The translations under genes were made by a program, and so were the position numbers. DNA of 64,000 nucleotides from the NCBI GenBank assembly GCA_028284005.1, contig JANQSO010000005.1, forward strand, positions 62,001 through 126,000, read 5' to 3'. Position 1 is the stretch's first letter, and each line of letters opens with the position of its first letter. The stretch is from Flavobacteriaceae bacterium. Its GTDB lineage: Bacteria > Bacteroidota > Bacteroidia > Flavobacteriales > Flavobacteriaceae. The notes below the pieces were generated by a model that saw only the letters and a program-made list of their open reading frames with translations, made no database searches and was not told where the DNA came from. Positions 38,357 to 47,736 of the stretch are shown here, piece by piece.

Positions 38357-39697
38357 TTAATAATGAAAATGTTTGCTCTCCTTCATAAATGGGTTGTTTT
38401 TGATCAACAAAGGTGCTTTTGTAAGTGCCATAAAAACAACAAATACAAACAACCCGAAGAAAAATGACATTGCTCCTAATTCCGGAACTCCTATAAACCA
38501 GGAAGCTCCTACAGTACCAGGTGTTATCATTAAATATACATCTATATAGTGCCCGGCAAGAATTACGATCCCTGTAAGTATTACAAACCAATTGACACGC
38601 TTGTAATCACTGTTCATTAACAATAATACCGGGAACACAAAGTTCATTGCGACCATTCCAAAGAAAGGCAATTTAAAATCTTCAATTCTTGTAACAAAGT
38701 AAGTAACTTCTTCAGGTATATTCGCATACCATATCAACATGAATTGTGAAAACCACAAATAGGTCCAGAAAATACTAAAAGCAAACATATATTTTGCCAG
38801 ATCATGAATATGACTGTCATTCACAAATTCAAGATATCCTTGAGATTTTAATAGAATGGTAACCATTGCGATTACTGTTACAGCACATACCATCATTCCT
38901 GCAAATACATACCATCCAAATAAAGTACTGAACCAGTGTGGATCAAAACTCATGATCCAATCCCAGGACATCATGGATTCCGTATAGATAAAGAATACTA
39001 AAAAGGCTGCAGAAATCTTAAAGCTTTTCTTAAACCATCTGTTATCTGTAGCGTCATCACTCTTTCTGGAAAACTTAACGGCAAAATGACGATATAGCAT
39101 CCAACCGCCCAGAAAGATAGCAGCTCTAATCAACAATCCGGTACTGTTTAACCAACCTGCTTTTCCTTGTATCAATTTATCATGTGCAACAACTTCCGGA
39201 TCTGCCCACACAAAAAGGTGGTTTATATGCAATCCCGAAAGAGCTATTAGTACAAACATTATAATTCCTCCCGGAACTAAATATGCAGTAATTGCTTCCA
39301 TCACTCTAAAGAGTACCGGTGACCAACCTGCCTGTGCTGCCCATTGGATCGCGTAAAAAGCCAGACAACCAAGGGCAATCATAAAGAAGAAAAAGCATGC
39401 AATATATAATGCGGACCATGGCCTGTTTTGCATTTGGTGTAAAGTATGTTCCAAATGTGCTTCTTCACTATCGTGAGCATTCTCACCATGTGTCCCAACG
39501 GCAGCTTCTTCGCTATCGTTATGCGCTTCTTTTAAAGCATTATGACCATTATGGTCTTCACCGTGATGGTCTGCCATCATTTCCTTTACTTCCGCTGTGG
39601 TTCCCGGTGCGGTAAGAAAACCTGAAATGATACCAATGGCTCCAACCACCATAAAAATGACAGCAAACAGTTTTAATTTATTTGGTAGCGTATACAT
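38357..39697 (-). CDS. actF: Alternative Complex III membrane subunit ActF
   Basis: A 446-residue integral membrane protein of about ten helices. It belongs to the quinol:cytochrome c oxidoreductase quinone-binding subunit 2 family (ActF, a distant NrfD relative). A His/Glu/Asp-rich hydrophilic stretch (about residues 43-85, with H-H-G-E-D-H-N-G-H) follows the first helix and may bind metal. The core has M-S-W-D-W-I-M-S-F-D-P-H-W and Q-F-M-L-I-W-Y-A-N-I-P-E-E. Its order after actE fits the act operon. Confidence 0.9.
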   Translation of the reverse strand: MYTLPNKLKLFAVIFMVVGAIGIISGFLTAPGTTAEVKEMMADHHGEDHNGHNALKEAHNDSEEAAVGTHGENAHDSEEAHLEHTLHQMQNRPWSALYIACFFFFMIALGCLAFYAIQWAAQAGWSPVLFRVMEAITAYLVPGGIIMFVLIALSGLHINHLFVWADPEVVAHDKLIQGKAGWLNSTGLLIRAAIFLGGWMLYRHFAVKFSRKSDDATDNRWFKKSFKISAAFLVFFIYTESMMSWDWIMSFDPHWFSTLFGWYVFAGMMVCAVTVIAMVTILLKSQGYLEFVNDSHIHDLAKYMFAFSIFWTYLWFSQFMLIWYANIPEEVTYFVTRIEDFKLPFFGMVAMNFVFPVLLLMNSDYKRVNWFVILTGIVILAGHYIDVYLMITPGTVGASWFIGVPELGAMSFFFGLFVFVVFMALTKAPLLIKNNPFMKESKHFHY

Positions 39698-39725
39698 ATC
39701 TTTAGCTATTCTCTTTATTCTTTAA

Positions 39726-40388
39726 TTAATGTTGTTCTTCTGAAGTGTTTGTTTCTTCAGAAACAATATTTTCAGTTACTGCAAGTGTATCTGTACTTGC
39801 AGAATTTGCTGCCGCAGGTGTTAATAATGGCTCTCCTTTTAAAGCAGCTTTTAAGTTCATTACGTGTTGTGTAATCTGCCAGCGTTCCAATTCACTTGTT
39901 TGCGAGGCATATGATCCCATTGAATTCAGTCCGAACATTTGTACGTGATAAGTACTTCCTTCGGTTATGGTCCGTCCGGCATCAGCATAACTAGGTATTC
40001 CCAGAAATTTTTCACGCTGTACCAAAATTCCCTGACCGTCTCCCTTATCACCATGGCAAACAGCACAGTATATTCCATACAATTCTTTTCCGGCTGCCAA
40101 ATTAGCTTCCGTAACCTCTAAAGGGTTTTTCAATTCGGTACGTGCCAACTCTAACCCGGCTGTAGAGTTTTCATATTCATAAGGTTGCCATCCTCTAGGT
40201 ATAGAGCCTTCCGCAGGCAACATTGCTTCCTGCTGTCCTGGAAATACTTCGTATGCACCATTGGTTTCATATCCTACCGGTTCATACATATTAGGCATAT
40301 ATTGATAATTAGGTTTGCTATCATTAAAACAAGAAACCAATAATACCGATGTGATTAATGCAATACCTATGTTTATACTGTTTTTCAT
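39726..40388 (-). CDS. actE: Alternative Complex III monoheme cytochrome c lipoprotein ActE
   Basis: A 220-residue lipoprotein (signal ending L-V-S-C, lipid cysteine C20) with one heme c motif C-A-V-C-H at about residue 112, followed by G-D-K-G-D-G. The axial methionine is probably in a later Met-rich stretch (M-F-G-L-N-S-M-G-S-Y). The C-terminal 40 residues are Thr/Glu-rich and disordered. The ATG at 40388 is one base after the actD stop; longer readings overlap actD. It should act as electron exit toward the oxidase. Confidence 0.9.
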   Translation of the reverse strand: MKNSINIGIALITSVLLVSCFNDSKPNYQYMPNMYEPVGYETNGAYEVFPGQQEAMLPAEGSIPRGWQPYEYENSTAGLELARTELKNPLEVTEANLAAGKELYGIYCAVCHGDKGDGQGILVQREKFLGIPSYADAGRTITEGSTYHVQMFGLNSMGSYASQTSELERWQITQHVMNLKAALKGEPLLTPAAANSASTDTLAVTENIVSEETNTSEEQH

Positions 40389-40389
40389 A

Positions 40390-40926
40390 TTAGTGGTCTT
40401 CTTCATTTTCAATTAAACTAATTTCCAATGCTCCGGTGTCGTATAAAAACTTAGAAAGTTTTTCAACATCGTGGTGTCCGGCATCAACTGCCATTAAAAA
40501 ATGGTCATCTGTAGTTCTTACATCAGGATTCTCTGCTTTTTTAAAAGGCCAAAGCTTACTTCGCATATAAAAGGTAATTACCATTAAATGCGCAGCGAAA
40601 AATACTGTCATCTCAAACATAATCGGAACAAAGGCCGGCATATTTTCTATATAGCTGAAACTTGGTTTACCTCCAATATCCTGGGGCCAATCTTCTATCA
40701 TGATATAGTTCATCATAACGATTGCCACGGAAAGTCCTACCAGACCATATAAAAAGGATGTAATAGCTATACGGGTATCTGCAAGTCCCATAGCCTTCTC
40801 AAGACCATGGACAGGGAAAGGTGTGTATACCTCCTCAATATGGTAGTGCTCATTACGCACCTGTTTTACAGCGTGCAATAAGATATCATCGTCGTTATAA
40901 ATAGCGTGAATCACTTTCGATGCCAT
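40390..40926 (-). CDS. actD: Alternative Complex III subunit ActD (DUF3341)
   Basis: A 178-residue DUF3341 protein. It has an N-terminal soluble part with the Y-x-x-x-D-D-I-L-L-H-A-V start, Y-T-P-F-P-V-H-G-L, two membrane helices (about 55-80 and 98-120), and a C-terminal soluble tail with T-G-A. It is a peripheral/membrane structural subunit with no redox cofactor. It lies 5 bases after actC and 1 base before actE. Confidence 0.92.
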   Translation of the reverse strand: MASKVIHAIYNDDDILLHAVKQVRNEHYHIEEVYTPFPVHGLEKAMGLADTRIAITSFLYGLVGLSVAIVMMNYIMIEDWPQDIGGKPSFSYIENMPAFVPIMFEMTVFFAAHLMVITFYMRSKLWPFKKAENPDVRTTDDHFLMAVDAGHHDVEKLSKFLYDTGALEISLIENEEDH

Positions 40927-40931
40927 ATTAT

Positions 40932-42650
40932 TTAGTTGTTTTTAAGTTTTGATGCTTGTCCAGCCCAATCATCACGTTTTGCTCTTCCAGGGAACTCGTC
41001 GATAATGCTGTCCAATAAATCATATTCTCTATCGGTCATTCTACTTACCTGTTCAAAAGTGTAGATACCCAATTGATGTAATTTTTCCTCCATTACCGGG
41101 CCTACACCACTAATAAGTTTTAGGTCATCTTGAGTTGTTTGTGTAGTTGGGTCGAATGTTCCTATACTACTCAATAAACTCTGAATTCTTTCTGACTGAT
41201 CACCGCCACTGGTTGGAACGGTTCTTTCTACATTTCCTACTTCATCATAATGCTTTACGTCATCTCCGTGCGTTGCCCGTAGGTTCTTATAATTGTCTCC
41301 TGAAGATTTCAGTATCGATTTAACTTCCGCTTGTGCGATTACCGGAAATGTTCTGGAATATAACAGGAACAACACAAAGAAAAATCCAATTGTTCCAATA
41401 AATATTCCCACATCCACAAAAGTTGGCGAGAACATGGTCCATGAAGATGGAAGGTAATCACGGTGCAACGAAGTTACAATAATTACGAAACGCTCAAACC
41501 ACATACCAATATTCACTACAATTGAAATGAAGAAGGAGAACATAATACTGGTACGTAATTTTTTAAACCACATAAATTGCGGAGAGAATACATTACATGT
41601 CATCATTGCCCAATACGCCCACCAATAAGGTCCGGTAGCACGATTGAGAAATGCGTATTGTTCATATTCAACACCCGAATACCAGGCAATAAAAAGTTCT
41701 GTGATATATGCAACTCCAACAATAGAACCTGTGATCATTATAATAATGTTCATTAATTCTATGTGCTGAACGGTAATATAATCTTCTAAATTTGAAACCT
41801 TACGCATAATGATTAGTAAGGTATTTACCATTGCAAATCCTGAAAATACGGCTCCTGCAACAAAATAAGGCGGGAAGATGGTAGTATGCCATCCCGGTAT
41901 TACCGAAGTAGCAAAGTCAAAGGATACAATTGTGTGTACCGAAAGTACCAAAGGAGTGGCCAAACCTGCCAAAACCAAAGAAACTTCTTCAAAACGCTGC
42001 CAATCCTTTGCTCGACCGCTCCATCCAAAAGATAGTATACTATATACTCTTTTTGTAAACGGTGTAATGGCCCTATCACGGATCATTGCGAAATCTGGTA
42101 ATAATCCTGTCCACCAAAATACCAACGAAACAGACAGATAGGTTGAAATTGCAAATACATCCCACAGTAATGGTGAGTTAAAGTTTACCCACAAGGATCC
42201 AAATTGGTTAGGAATAGGTAGTACCCAGTATGCCAACCAGGGACGTCCCATGTGAATGATTGGAAACAGCCCTGCCTGAATTACAGAGAAGATGGTCATT
42301 GCCTCTGCAGAACGGTTAATTGCCATTCTCCATTTTTGGCGGAATAATAAAAGTACTGCAGAAATCAAGGTTCCTGCGTGACCAATACCTACCCACCAAA
42401 CGAAATTGGTAATATCCCACGCCCAGTTCACGGTTTTATTTAACCCCCAGACTCCAATACCGGTGGAAATGGTATAAATAATACAACCAATTCCCCATAA
42501 TAATGCTACCAAGGAAATTGTAAAAACAATCCACCATGATCTATTGGCTTTACCTTCTACAGGAGCAGCCACATCCACAGTAACATCGTGGTAGGTTTTA
42601 TTTCCCGTAACTAAAGGTCTTCTAATAGGTGCTTCGTAATGCGACGCCAT
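40932..42650 (-). CDS. actC: Alternative Complex III quinol-binding subunit ActC (NrfD-like) with C-terminal HhH domain
   Basis: A 572-residue NrfD/PsrC-like protein with about ten helices (residues 35-450). It carries W-W-V-G-I-G-H-A-G-T-L and F-N-S-P-L-L-W-D, and is the putative quinol oxidation subunit. After a hydrophilic linker (about 455-505) a separate C-terminal domain (about 508-572) appears, with L-I-S-G-V-G-P-V-M-E-E-K-L-H-Q-L-G-I-Y-T-F, a helix-hairpin-helix-type domain not part of the transport core. It lies 27 bases after actB. Confidence 0.92.
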   Translation of the reverse strand: MASHYEAPIRRPLVTGNKTYHDVTVDVAAPVEGKANRSWWIVFTISLVALLWGIGCIIYTISTGIGVWGLNKTVNWAWDITNFVWWVGIGHAGTLISAVLLLFRQKWRMAINRSAEAMTIFSVIQAGLFPIIHMGRPWLAYWVLPIPNQFGSLWVNFNSPLLWDVFAISTYLSVSLVFWWTGLLPDFAMIRDRAITPFTKRVYSILSFGWSGRAKDWQRFEEVSLVLAGLATPLVLSVHTIVSFDFATSVIPGWHTTIFPPYFVAGAVFSGFAMVNTLLIIMRKVSNLEDYITVQHIELMNIIIMITGSIVGVAYITELFIAWYSGVEYEQYAFLNRATGPYWWAYWAMMTCNVFSPQFMWFKKLRTSIMFSFFISIVVNIGMWFERFVIIVTSLHRDYLPSSWTMFSPTFVDVGIFIGTIGFFFVLFLLYSRTFPVIAQAEVKSILKSSGDNYKNLRATHGDDVKHYDEVGNVERTVPTSGGDQSERIQSLLSSIGTFDPTTQTTQDDLKLISGVGPVMEEKLHQLGIYTFEQVSRMTDREYDLLDSIIDEFPGRAKRDDWAGQASKLKNN

Positions 42651-42677
42651 ATCTTTATTTACTATTTCTTAGTTTGT

Positions 42678-45600
42678 TTAAACTTCTTTCGTATTTCTCA
42701 CTTTGGCCTGGTACACCACATTTGGTTTTGTACCTACTGCCTCCAGTAAGTGATACATTCTTTTATCGTTTTTCTTTTCGAATACTAAACTATCGTGATC
42801 GTTAACATCTCCAAAGACAATAGCTCCGGATTCACAAGCGGCAGAACAAGCAGTTTTAAATTCTCCGTCTTTGATTTGTCTGCCTTCACGTTTTGCATCC
42901 AAAATCGTCTTTTGTGTCATTTGAATACACATAGAACATTTTTCCATAACTCCTCGGGAACGAACCACAACATCCGGATTCAATACCATTCGCCCAAGGT
43001 CATTATTCATATTATAATCAAATTCATCGTTTTCAGCATACAAGAACCAATTGAAACGACGTACCTTATAAGGACAGTTATTAGCACAGTAACGAGTACC
43101 TACGCAACGGTTATATGCCATATGGTTTTGACCCTGACGACCATGAGATGTTGCCGCAACAGGACAAACTGTTTCACAAGGAGCATGATTACAGTGCTGA
43201 CACATTACAGGCTGGAATGCTACCTGCGGATTTGCAGAAGCATTTTCCATTTCTCCATATTCAGACAAAGAACTGCCTAATCCGGAAATTGCATCTTTTT
43301 TCGTAGCATCTTCTACAAATGATTCTTCGCTGGAGTAATAGCGGTCAATACGTAACCAGTGCATATCGCGACTCATACGCATTTCTTCCTTACCTACTAC
43401 AGGAACATTATTTTCTGCATGGCATGCGATCACACAAGCACCGCAACCGGTACATGCGTTTAAGTCTATAGATAGGTTGAAATGGTGCCCTACTGAACGA
43501 TCAAAGGAATCCCAAAGATCTGCATCTGGAGATGTCACAGGAATTTCCTGATGGTCCTTTGAAACCATTGGCACCGGGTTCCAGGTCTCAGCATCTTTTG
43601 TATTGAATATTTCCAGGGAAGTTTCACGAATGATATCTCTTCCCATCATGGTATTATGTAACTGTACGCATGCGAATTCATGGGTTCCGGCAACCTTTTC
43701 CAAGGTTACATTTTGTACTGACGAAAAATTCTGGTACAATGCATTGGCATTCACCCCTGTTTGCATTTCCTCTTGAATAGCTGCTGTTTTTCCATAACCT
43801 AAAGCTAGTCCAATAGAACCTTTTGCCTGCCCCGGCTGAATTAATACAGGGACTTTTTCAACTACAGCATCACCCATTCTTACATTTACATAACTTCCGT
43901 TAAGACCACCATTAGCCACATTATAATTTTCTAATCCTAACTCTGTTGCATCGGAAGCAGAAACTGTAATATAGTTGTCCCAGGTAGTTCTGGTAATTGG
44001 GTCCGGCATTTCCTGCAACCAAGGATTGTTGGCTTGAGAACCATCTCCCAGAGCAGTCTTTGTATATAGTGTAAGTTCAAATTCACCATTCTGTAAGCTT
44101 GCTGAAAGGGCTCCATTAGCAGAATTGCTTTCCATACTAACATTTCCTTCGGATGAAGGAACTTCTTCCATTTCAACTTCGGCATCACTTACCAAAACAC
44201 CATCATGCAATGCCTGGCTCCATGAGGTTCCGCCTAAAACAGATGTCCAGTTTTCTTTGATATAATCGTAATAGTTTTTCGAATTTCCGATCCATTTCAA
44301 CAAGCAATCCTGAAACTGTCTTGTGTTAAACAATGGGCGGATCGTAGGTTGCATTAAGCTAAATGTACCTTTCTTCATTTGAACATCACCCCAGGATTCC
44401 AGATAATGAGGTGTAGCGGCAACCATTTGCGCTAAAGAAGCTGTAGCATCTAACTTCATAGAAAATGCAAGAGACATATCCAGGCTCTTATATGCTTCAG
44501 CAAAAGCAGCACTGTTAGGGAAAGAATACACCGGGTCAACACCTACAGTGATCAATCCTTTCACCGTTCCGGAAATTACACCGTTCATTACACTTAAAAC
44601 CTCAGCTGTATTTCCCATACGGGTCATTCTGGGTTTTGTAGTATCCATTACTGCACTTCCTTCATTACAGTCTAGTGCCATTTTCTGTGCAGTGACGTTT
44701 GGTAATCCAGTAATTACAACACCTTTATTTCCGGCCTTCTTTAATTGTGCTTTCGCATTGTTAACCGCTTCTGTGATATGCTCCGGTAATCCGGATGCGC
44801 TTCCGCCGGTTAAGGCTTTAAGTATTTCCATTTGCTGCGAAGGCGTTGCAGGAACTCTTTTATCTGCGTTTGCTCCGGACAATGTCATATTCGCTTCAAA
44901 CTGAATATGTCGTGACATTTTCCCATTCTTTGGAACACGTCCTTGCGCATATCCGGCATCATATCCTCCACCTTGCCAATCTCCCAGAAAATCTGCTCCT
45001 ACCGAAACAATTACATCAGCTTTAGAAAAATCATAGTCTGCTAAGCCTCGTGTACCATATTTATTTTGGAATGCATCCAATGCTTCTGAAGAGGAGACCG
45101 TATCATAGACTACATGTCGTACATCAGGATATTTTGCTGTAAATTCTTTTATTAATTTTGAAGTAGACGGACTCGCAAAAGTTTGCGTAAGCAGGACAAT
45201 ATCCTTGCCAGTCATTTCATTCATTTTTTGAGCTACAGCGGCATCAAATTCTTCCCAGGAAACTTCATTTCCATCTACAAGGGGAACCGGCAACCTGTTG
45301 CTATCGTATAAAGATAAGACCGATGCCTGCACACGAGCATTTACACCTCCCATTGCAGAAAGGTCGTTTCGCTCAATTTTAATAGGGCGGCCTTCCCGTG
45401 TTTTTACCAGAACGTTGGCAAAATCGAAACCATCTGCTATCGCAGAGGCATAATAATTTGCAACTCCGGGAACTATTTCATCCGGAGCTACCACATAAGG
45501 AATGGATTTGATTACCGGACCTTCACAGGCAGCCAACGAAGCAGCAGCAGTTGTAAATCCAACATATTTTAAGAAATCGCGACGTGTTGTTGAAGAAGTT

Positions 45601-45737
45601 TCCAAAACCTCTTTGTCTCCAAGAAATTCATCTGTAGGGATTTCCTCTACAAACTCATTTTGTTGTAGCGTCTCAACAATAGAGCTGTTCTCCTTTAGCT
45701 CTTCAACACTTTTCCAGTATTTCTTGTTTGATGCCAT
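42678..45737 (-). CDS. actB: Alternative Complex III iron-sulfur/molybdopterin-like subunit ActB
   Basis: A 1019-residue fusion. A twin-arginine signal (T-R-R-D-F-L-K, R52-R53) ends in L-A-A-C (C71 lipid anchor). The first two-thirds resemble a molybdopterin oxidoreductase domain without a visible cofactor cysteine motif, as in known ActB. The last third is a ferredoxin-like domain with four cluster motifs: C-T-G-C-G-A-C-V-I-A-C, C-Q-H-C-N-H-A-P-C-x-x-x-C-P, C-A-N-N-C-P and C-S-M-C plus C-S-A-A-C. It faces the periplasm and carries electrons to the ActA hemes. Confidence 0.95.
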   Translation of the reverse strand: MASNKKYWKSVEELKENSSIVETLQQNEFVEEIPTDEFLGDKEVLETSSTTRRDFLKYVGFTTAAASLAACEGPVIKSIPYVVAPDEIVPGVANYYASAIADGFDFANVLVKTREGRPIKIERNDLSAMGGVNARVQASVLSLYDSNRLPVPLVDGNEVSWEEFDAAVAQKMNEMTGKDIVLLTQTFASPSTSKLIKEFTAKYPDVRHVVYDTVSSSEALDAFQNKYGTRGLADYDFSKADVIVSVGADFLGDWQGGGYDAGYAQGRVPKNGKMSRHIQFEANMTLSGANADKRVPATPSQQMEILKALTGGSASGLPEHITEAVNNAKAQLKKAGNKGVVITGLPNVTAQKMALDCNEGSAVMDTTKPRMTRMGNTAEVLSVMNGVISGTVKGLITVGVDPVYSFPNSAAFAEAYKSLDMSLAFSMKLDATASLAQMVAATPHYLESWGDVQMKKGTFSLMQPTIRPLFNTRQFQDCLLKWIGNSKNYYDYIKENWTSVLGGTSWSQALHDGVLVSDAEVEMEEVPSSEGNVSMESNSANGALSASLQNGEFELTLYTKTALGDGSQANNPWLQEMPDPITRTTWDNYITVSASDATELGLENYNVANGGLNGSYVNVRMGDAVVEKVPVLIQPGQAKGSIGLALGYGKTAAIQEEMQTGVNANALYQNFSSVQNVTLEKVAGTHEFACVQLHNTMMGRDIIRETSLEIFNTKDAETWNPVPMVSKDHQEIPVTSPDADLWDSFDRSVGHHFNLSIDLNACTGCGACVIACHAENNVPVVGKEEMRMSRDMHWLRIDRYYSSEESFVEDATKKDAISGLGSSLSEYGEMENASANPQVAFQPVMCQHCNHAPCETVCPVAATSHGRQGQNHMAYNRCVGTRYCANNCPYKVRRFNWFLYAENDEFDYNMNNDLGRMVLNPDVVVRSRGVMEKCSMCIQMTQKTILDAKREGRQIKDGEFKTACSAACESGAIVFGDVNDHDSLVFEKKNDKRMYHLLEAVGTKPNVVYQAKVRNTKEV

Positions 45738-45764
45738 ATTGTTACTTGTAATTTTCTTTTGTTT

Positions 45765-47045
45765 TTAATAGTGACATTTACCACATTCCAATCCTCCCAT
45801 TTGAGCGATCGTTAATTTGTCAACTCCATATTTCTTTGAAAGTTCTTCGTGAATTTTCGCATAGTACTCGTTTCCTGCAAGATTCACATTGGTCTCTCTG
45901 TGACAGTTAACACACCAACCCATGGTCAATGGTGAGAACTGCTCCAGGATTTCCATCTCTTCTACGGGCCCGTGACATTTTTGACACTCAACCCCTGCAA
46001 CAGTTACGTGCTGCGCATGATTGAAATATGCAAAATCCGGAAGATTGTGAACACGTACCCACTTCACAGGTTTTTCTTCACCGGTGTAACTTTGAGTATC
46101 CTCATCCCAGCCAACGGCTGTATATAATTTCTGAATTTCCTTATTGTAATCAACTCCGTACTCTTCTCCTTCTGCCAAAGTTTCCGGAGCAACCTCTGCA
46201 ATATTCTTATGACAATTCATACAAACATTCAAAGAAGGTATTCCCGAAGTTTTACTTTTTCTCGCCGAACTATGGCAATACTTACAGTCTATCTGGTTGT
46301 CTCCCGCATGTATCCTGTGAGAATAATGGATAGGTTGTACCGGAGCATATCCCTCGTCAACACCTACCTGCATCATCCAACCGTAAGCAAAATATCCGGC
46401 GGCCAATAACAAGAATATACTTGTCACCAAGACCAGAAACTGATTTTGAACAAATGCTTTCCATAATGGAATTCTTTTTTCACCTTCTTCATATTCAACA
46501 CCATTGGCTTCCGCAATTCTCTTAAGTGTATTTGTAACCAGGAATAGCATTACTACCAATAACAAGAATACCAAAGCCAGCGCTCCCAAAATAATGTCAT
46601 TTGAAACACCGCTGCTATCACCACCACCTCCGGCTACAGGAGTTTCAGCCACAACAGGTTCCGGTTTTGGTTGGCTTGTATAAGCCAGAATATTGTCTAT
46701 ATCTGTATCGGACAATGCAGGGAAAGCTGTCATTACCGAATTATTGTTTTCAGCAAAAATCTTTACGGCAGTCGGATCTCCGGCCTTTACCATTTCCTGG
46801 CTGTTCTTTATCCATTTGTATAGCCATTCTTTATCATATTTTTGAGCCACTCCTCTTAGAGCAGGGCCAGTCGCTTTTTTGTCCAGTTTGTGACAAGCAG
46901 CACAATTGGCTTTATACAATGCTTCTCCGGCAGTAACGTCAACACTTTCGTCTTGTGCGTAAATAGTAGTTGAAAAAGTTAGCAAACAAGCTAACAAAAG
47001 AAGTGACAATTGAGAGGGTAGATTTCGGTAATTCACCTTTTTCAT
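45765..47045 (-). CDS. actA: Alternative Complex III multiheme cytochrome ActA with fused N-terminal cytochrome c domain
   Basis: A 426-residue protein with signal peptide (about 1-30, ending IYAQ). An N-terminal cytochrome c domain carries heme motif C48-A-A-C-H52. A Pro-rich linker and one membrane helix (about 155-178) lead to a second helix near 210. A C-terminal multiheme domain has five CxxCH motifs (CKYCH, CMNCH, CQKCH, CVNCH, CGKCH), the last at the very C-terminus. Total six hemes; the pentaheme part is classical ActA. The ATG at 47045 is chosen because it begins the signal peptide. First gene of the act-cox operon. Confidence 0.93.
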   Translation of the reverse strand: MKKVNYRNLPSQLSLLLLACLLTFSTTIYAQDESVDVTAGEALYKANCAACHKLDKKATGPALRGVAQKYDKEWLYKWIKNSQEMVKAGDPTAVKIFAENNNSVMTAFPALSDTDIDNILAYTSQPKPEPVVAETPVAGGGGDSSGVSNDIILGALALVFLLLVVMLFLVTNTLKRIAEANGVEYEEGEKRIPLWKAFVQNQFLVLVTSIFLLLAAGYFAYGWMMQVGVDEGYAPVQPIHYSHRIHAGDNQIDCKYCHSSARKSKTSGIPSLNVCMNCHKNIAEVAPETLAEGEEYGVDYNKEIQKLYTAVGWDEDTQSYTGEEKPVKWVRVHNLPDFAYFNHAQHVTVAGVECQKCHGPVEEMEILEQFSPLTMGWCVNCHRETNVNLAGNEYYAKIHEELSKKYGVDKLTIAQMGGLECGKCHY

Positions 47046-47137
47046 ACTAATGGTTAAATTATTGTCAATAGTTTGGCACATATTTGGTTACCTTTTTGTT
47101 GGTTACTTGTGTAAAAAATGTACCATAAATAACGGCA

Positions 47138-47145
47138 CAAAAGTA
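47138..47145 (-). promoter_or_regulatory. -7 element of the act-cox operon
   Basis: TACTTTTG on the minus strand is a perfect TAnnTTTG. Transcription would start near 47131, leaving a leader of about 86 nt before actA. A TTG at the expected 20-nt distance is not present; TTTG at 47174-47171 is 25 nt away. Confidence 0.42.
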
Positions 47146-47215
47146 CGGTTTAAAGTCGATTTTCGAAATGCAAATAAAGTGTTAAGGTTAATTTATATTT
47201 ATTCTAAATAATATT

Positions 47216-47250
47216 TTTGCAGTTCCAAAAGTTATTATAGTTTACATTTG
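47216..47250 (+). promoter_or_regulatory. promoter of the SPOR-domain gene
   Basis: TTTG (47216-47219), a 23-nt spacer, then TACATTTG (47243-47250). Predicted start near 47257 leaves a 12-nt leader to the ATG at 47269. TATTTTTG at 47212-47219 is an alternative -7 element giving a longer leader. Confidence 0.45.
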
Positions 47251-47268
47251 CACAAAAGAAGACAAAAC

Positions 47269-47664
47269 ATGAAGCTACAATATACATTTAAACTATTAAT
47301 TTTCAGTATTTTAATTACAATTTCTAGCGGTTGCGTCTTTGCACAACAGGCAACAGTTACTGTGCAGCAAGATGCAAAAATCCCACAGTTATTGGAGCTA
47401 AAGAAGTCACTTGAAAAGGATAATAAATTGTCTGACGGATATACGATACAACTGTATTACGGAGAATTGAGCCGGGCTAATTCTATTATAAGAAAATACC
47501 GGAATTCTTACGGAGCCTGGGCTGCATCTATTGAATATGAAACACCAAATTATAAGGTATGGGCCGGGAACTTTGTATCACGCATTGAAGCCGATCGCGC
47601 CTTGATCGAAATACAACGTAATTTCCCTTCTGCTTTTATCTTAAAACCTGAACGAAGAAAGTAG
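47269..47664 (+). CDS. SPOR domain-containing exported protein
   Basis: A 131-residue protein. A signal peptide (about 1-24, ending V-F-A-Q) is followed by a short linker and a C-terminal SPOR domain (about 60-131): G-Y-T-I-Q-L-Y-Y-G, W-A-A-S-I-E-Y-E-T-P-N-Y-K-V-W-A-G-N-F and an arginine-rich end. SPOR domains bind denuded peptidoglycan glycans at division sites. The ATG at 47269 is used; a TTG at 47248 coincides with the promoter. Single gene followed by a bidirectional terminator. Confidence 0.9.
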   Translation: MKLQYTFKLLIFSILITISSGCVFAQQATVTVQQDAKIPQLLELKKSLEKDNKLSDGYTIQLYYGELSRANSIIRKYRNSYGAWAASIEYETPNYKVWAGNFVSRIEADRALIEIQRNFPSAFILKPERRK

Positions 47665-47686
47665 CTTCAAAAAACACGTTATATAC

Positions 47687-47718
47687 AACAAAGGCGACTC
47701 GAATGAGTCGCCTTTGTT
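47687..47718. terminator. bidirectional terminator between the SPOR gene and infB
   Basis: A perfect 14-bp inverted repeat (47687-47700 with 47705-47718, loop GAAT). Its outer A/T-rich pairs give T-rich ends on both strands. It serves both converging genes. Confidence 0.87.
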
Positions 47719-47736
47719 ATCTTTAAGTATCTATTA

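Noticed and set aside
42795..43280. 161-codon plus-strand frame opposite actB
   Set aside because: It runs opposite the iron-sulfur domain of actB, whose reading frame carries all cluster motifs. No independent support.
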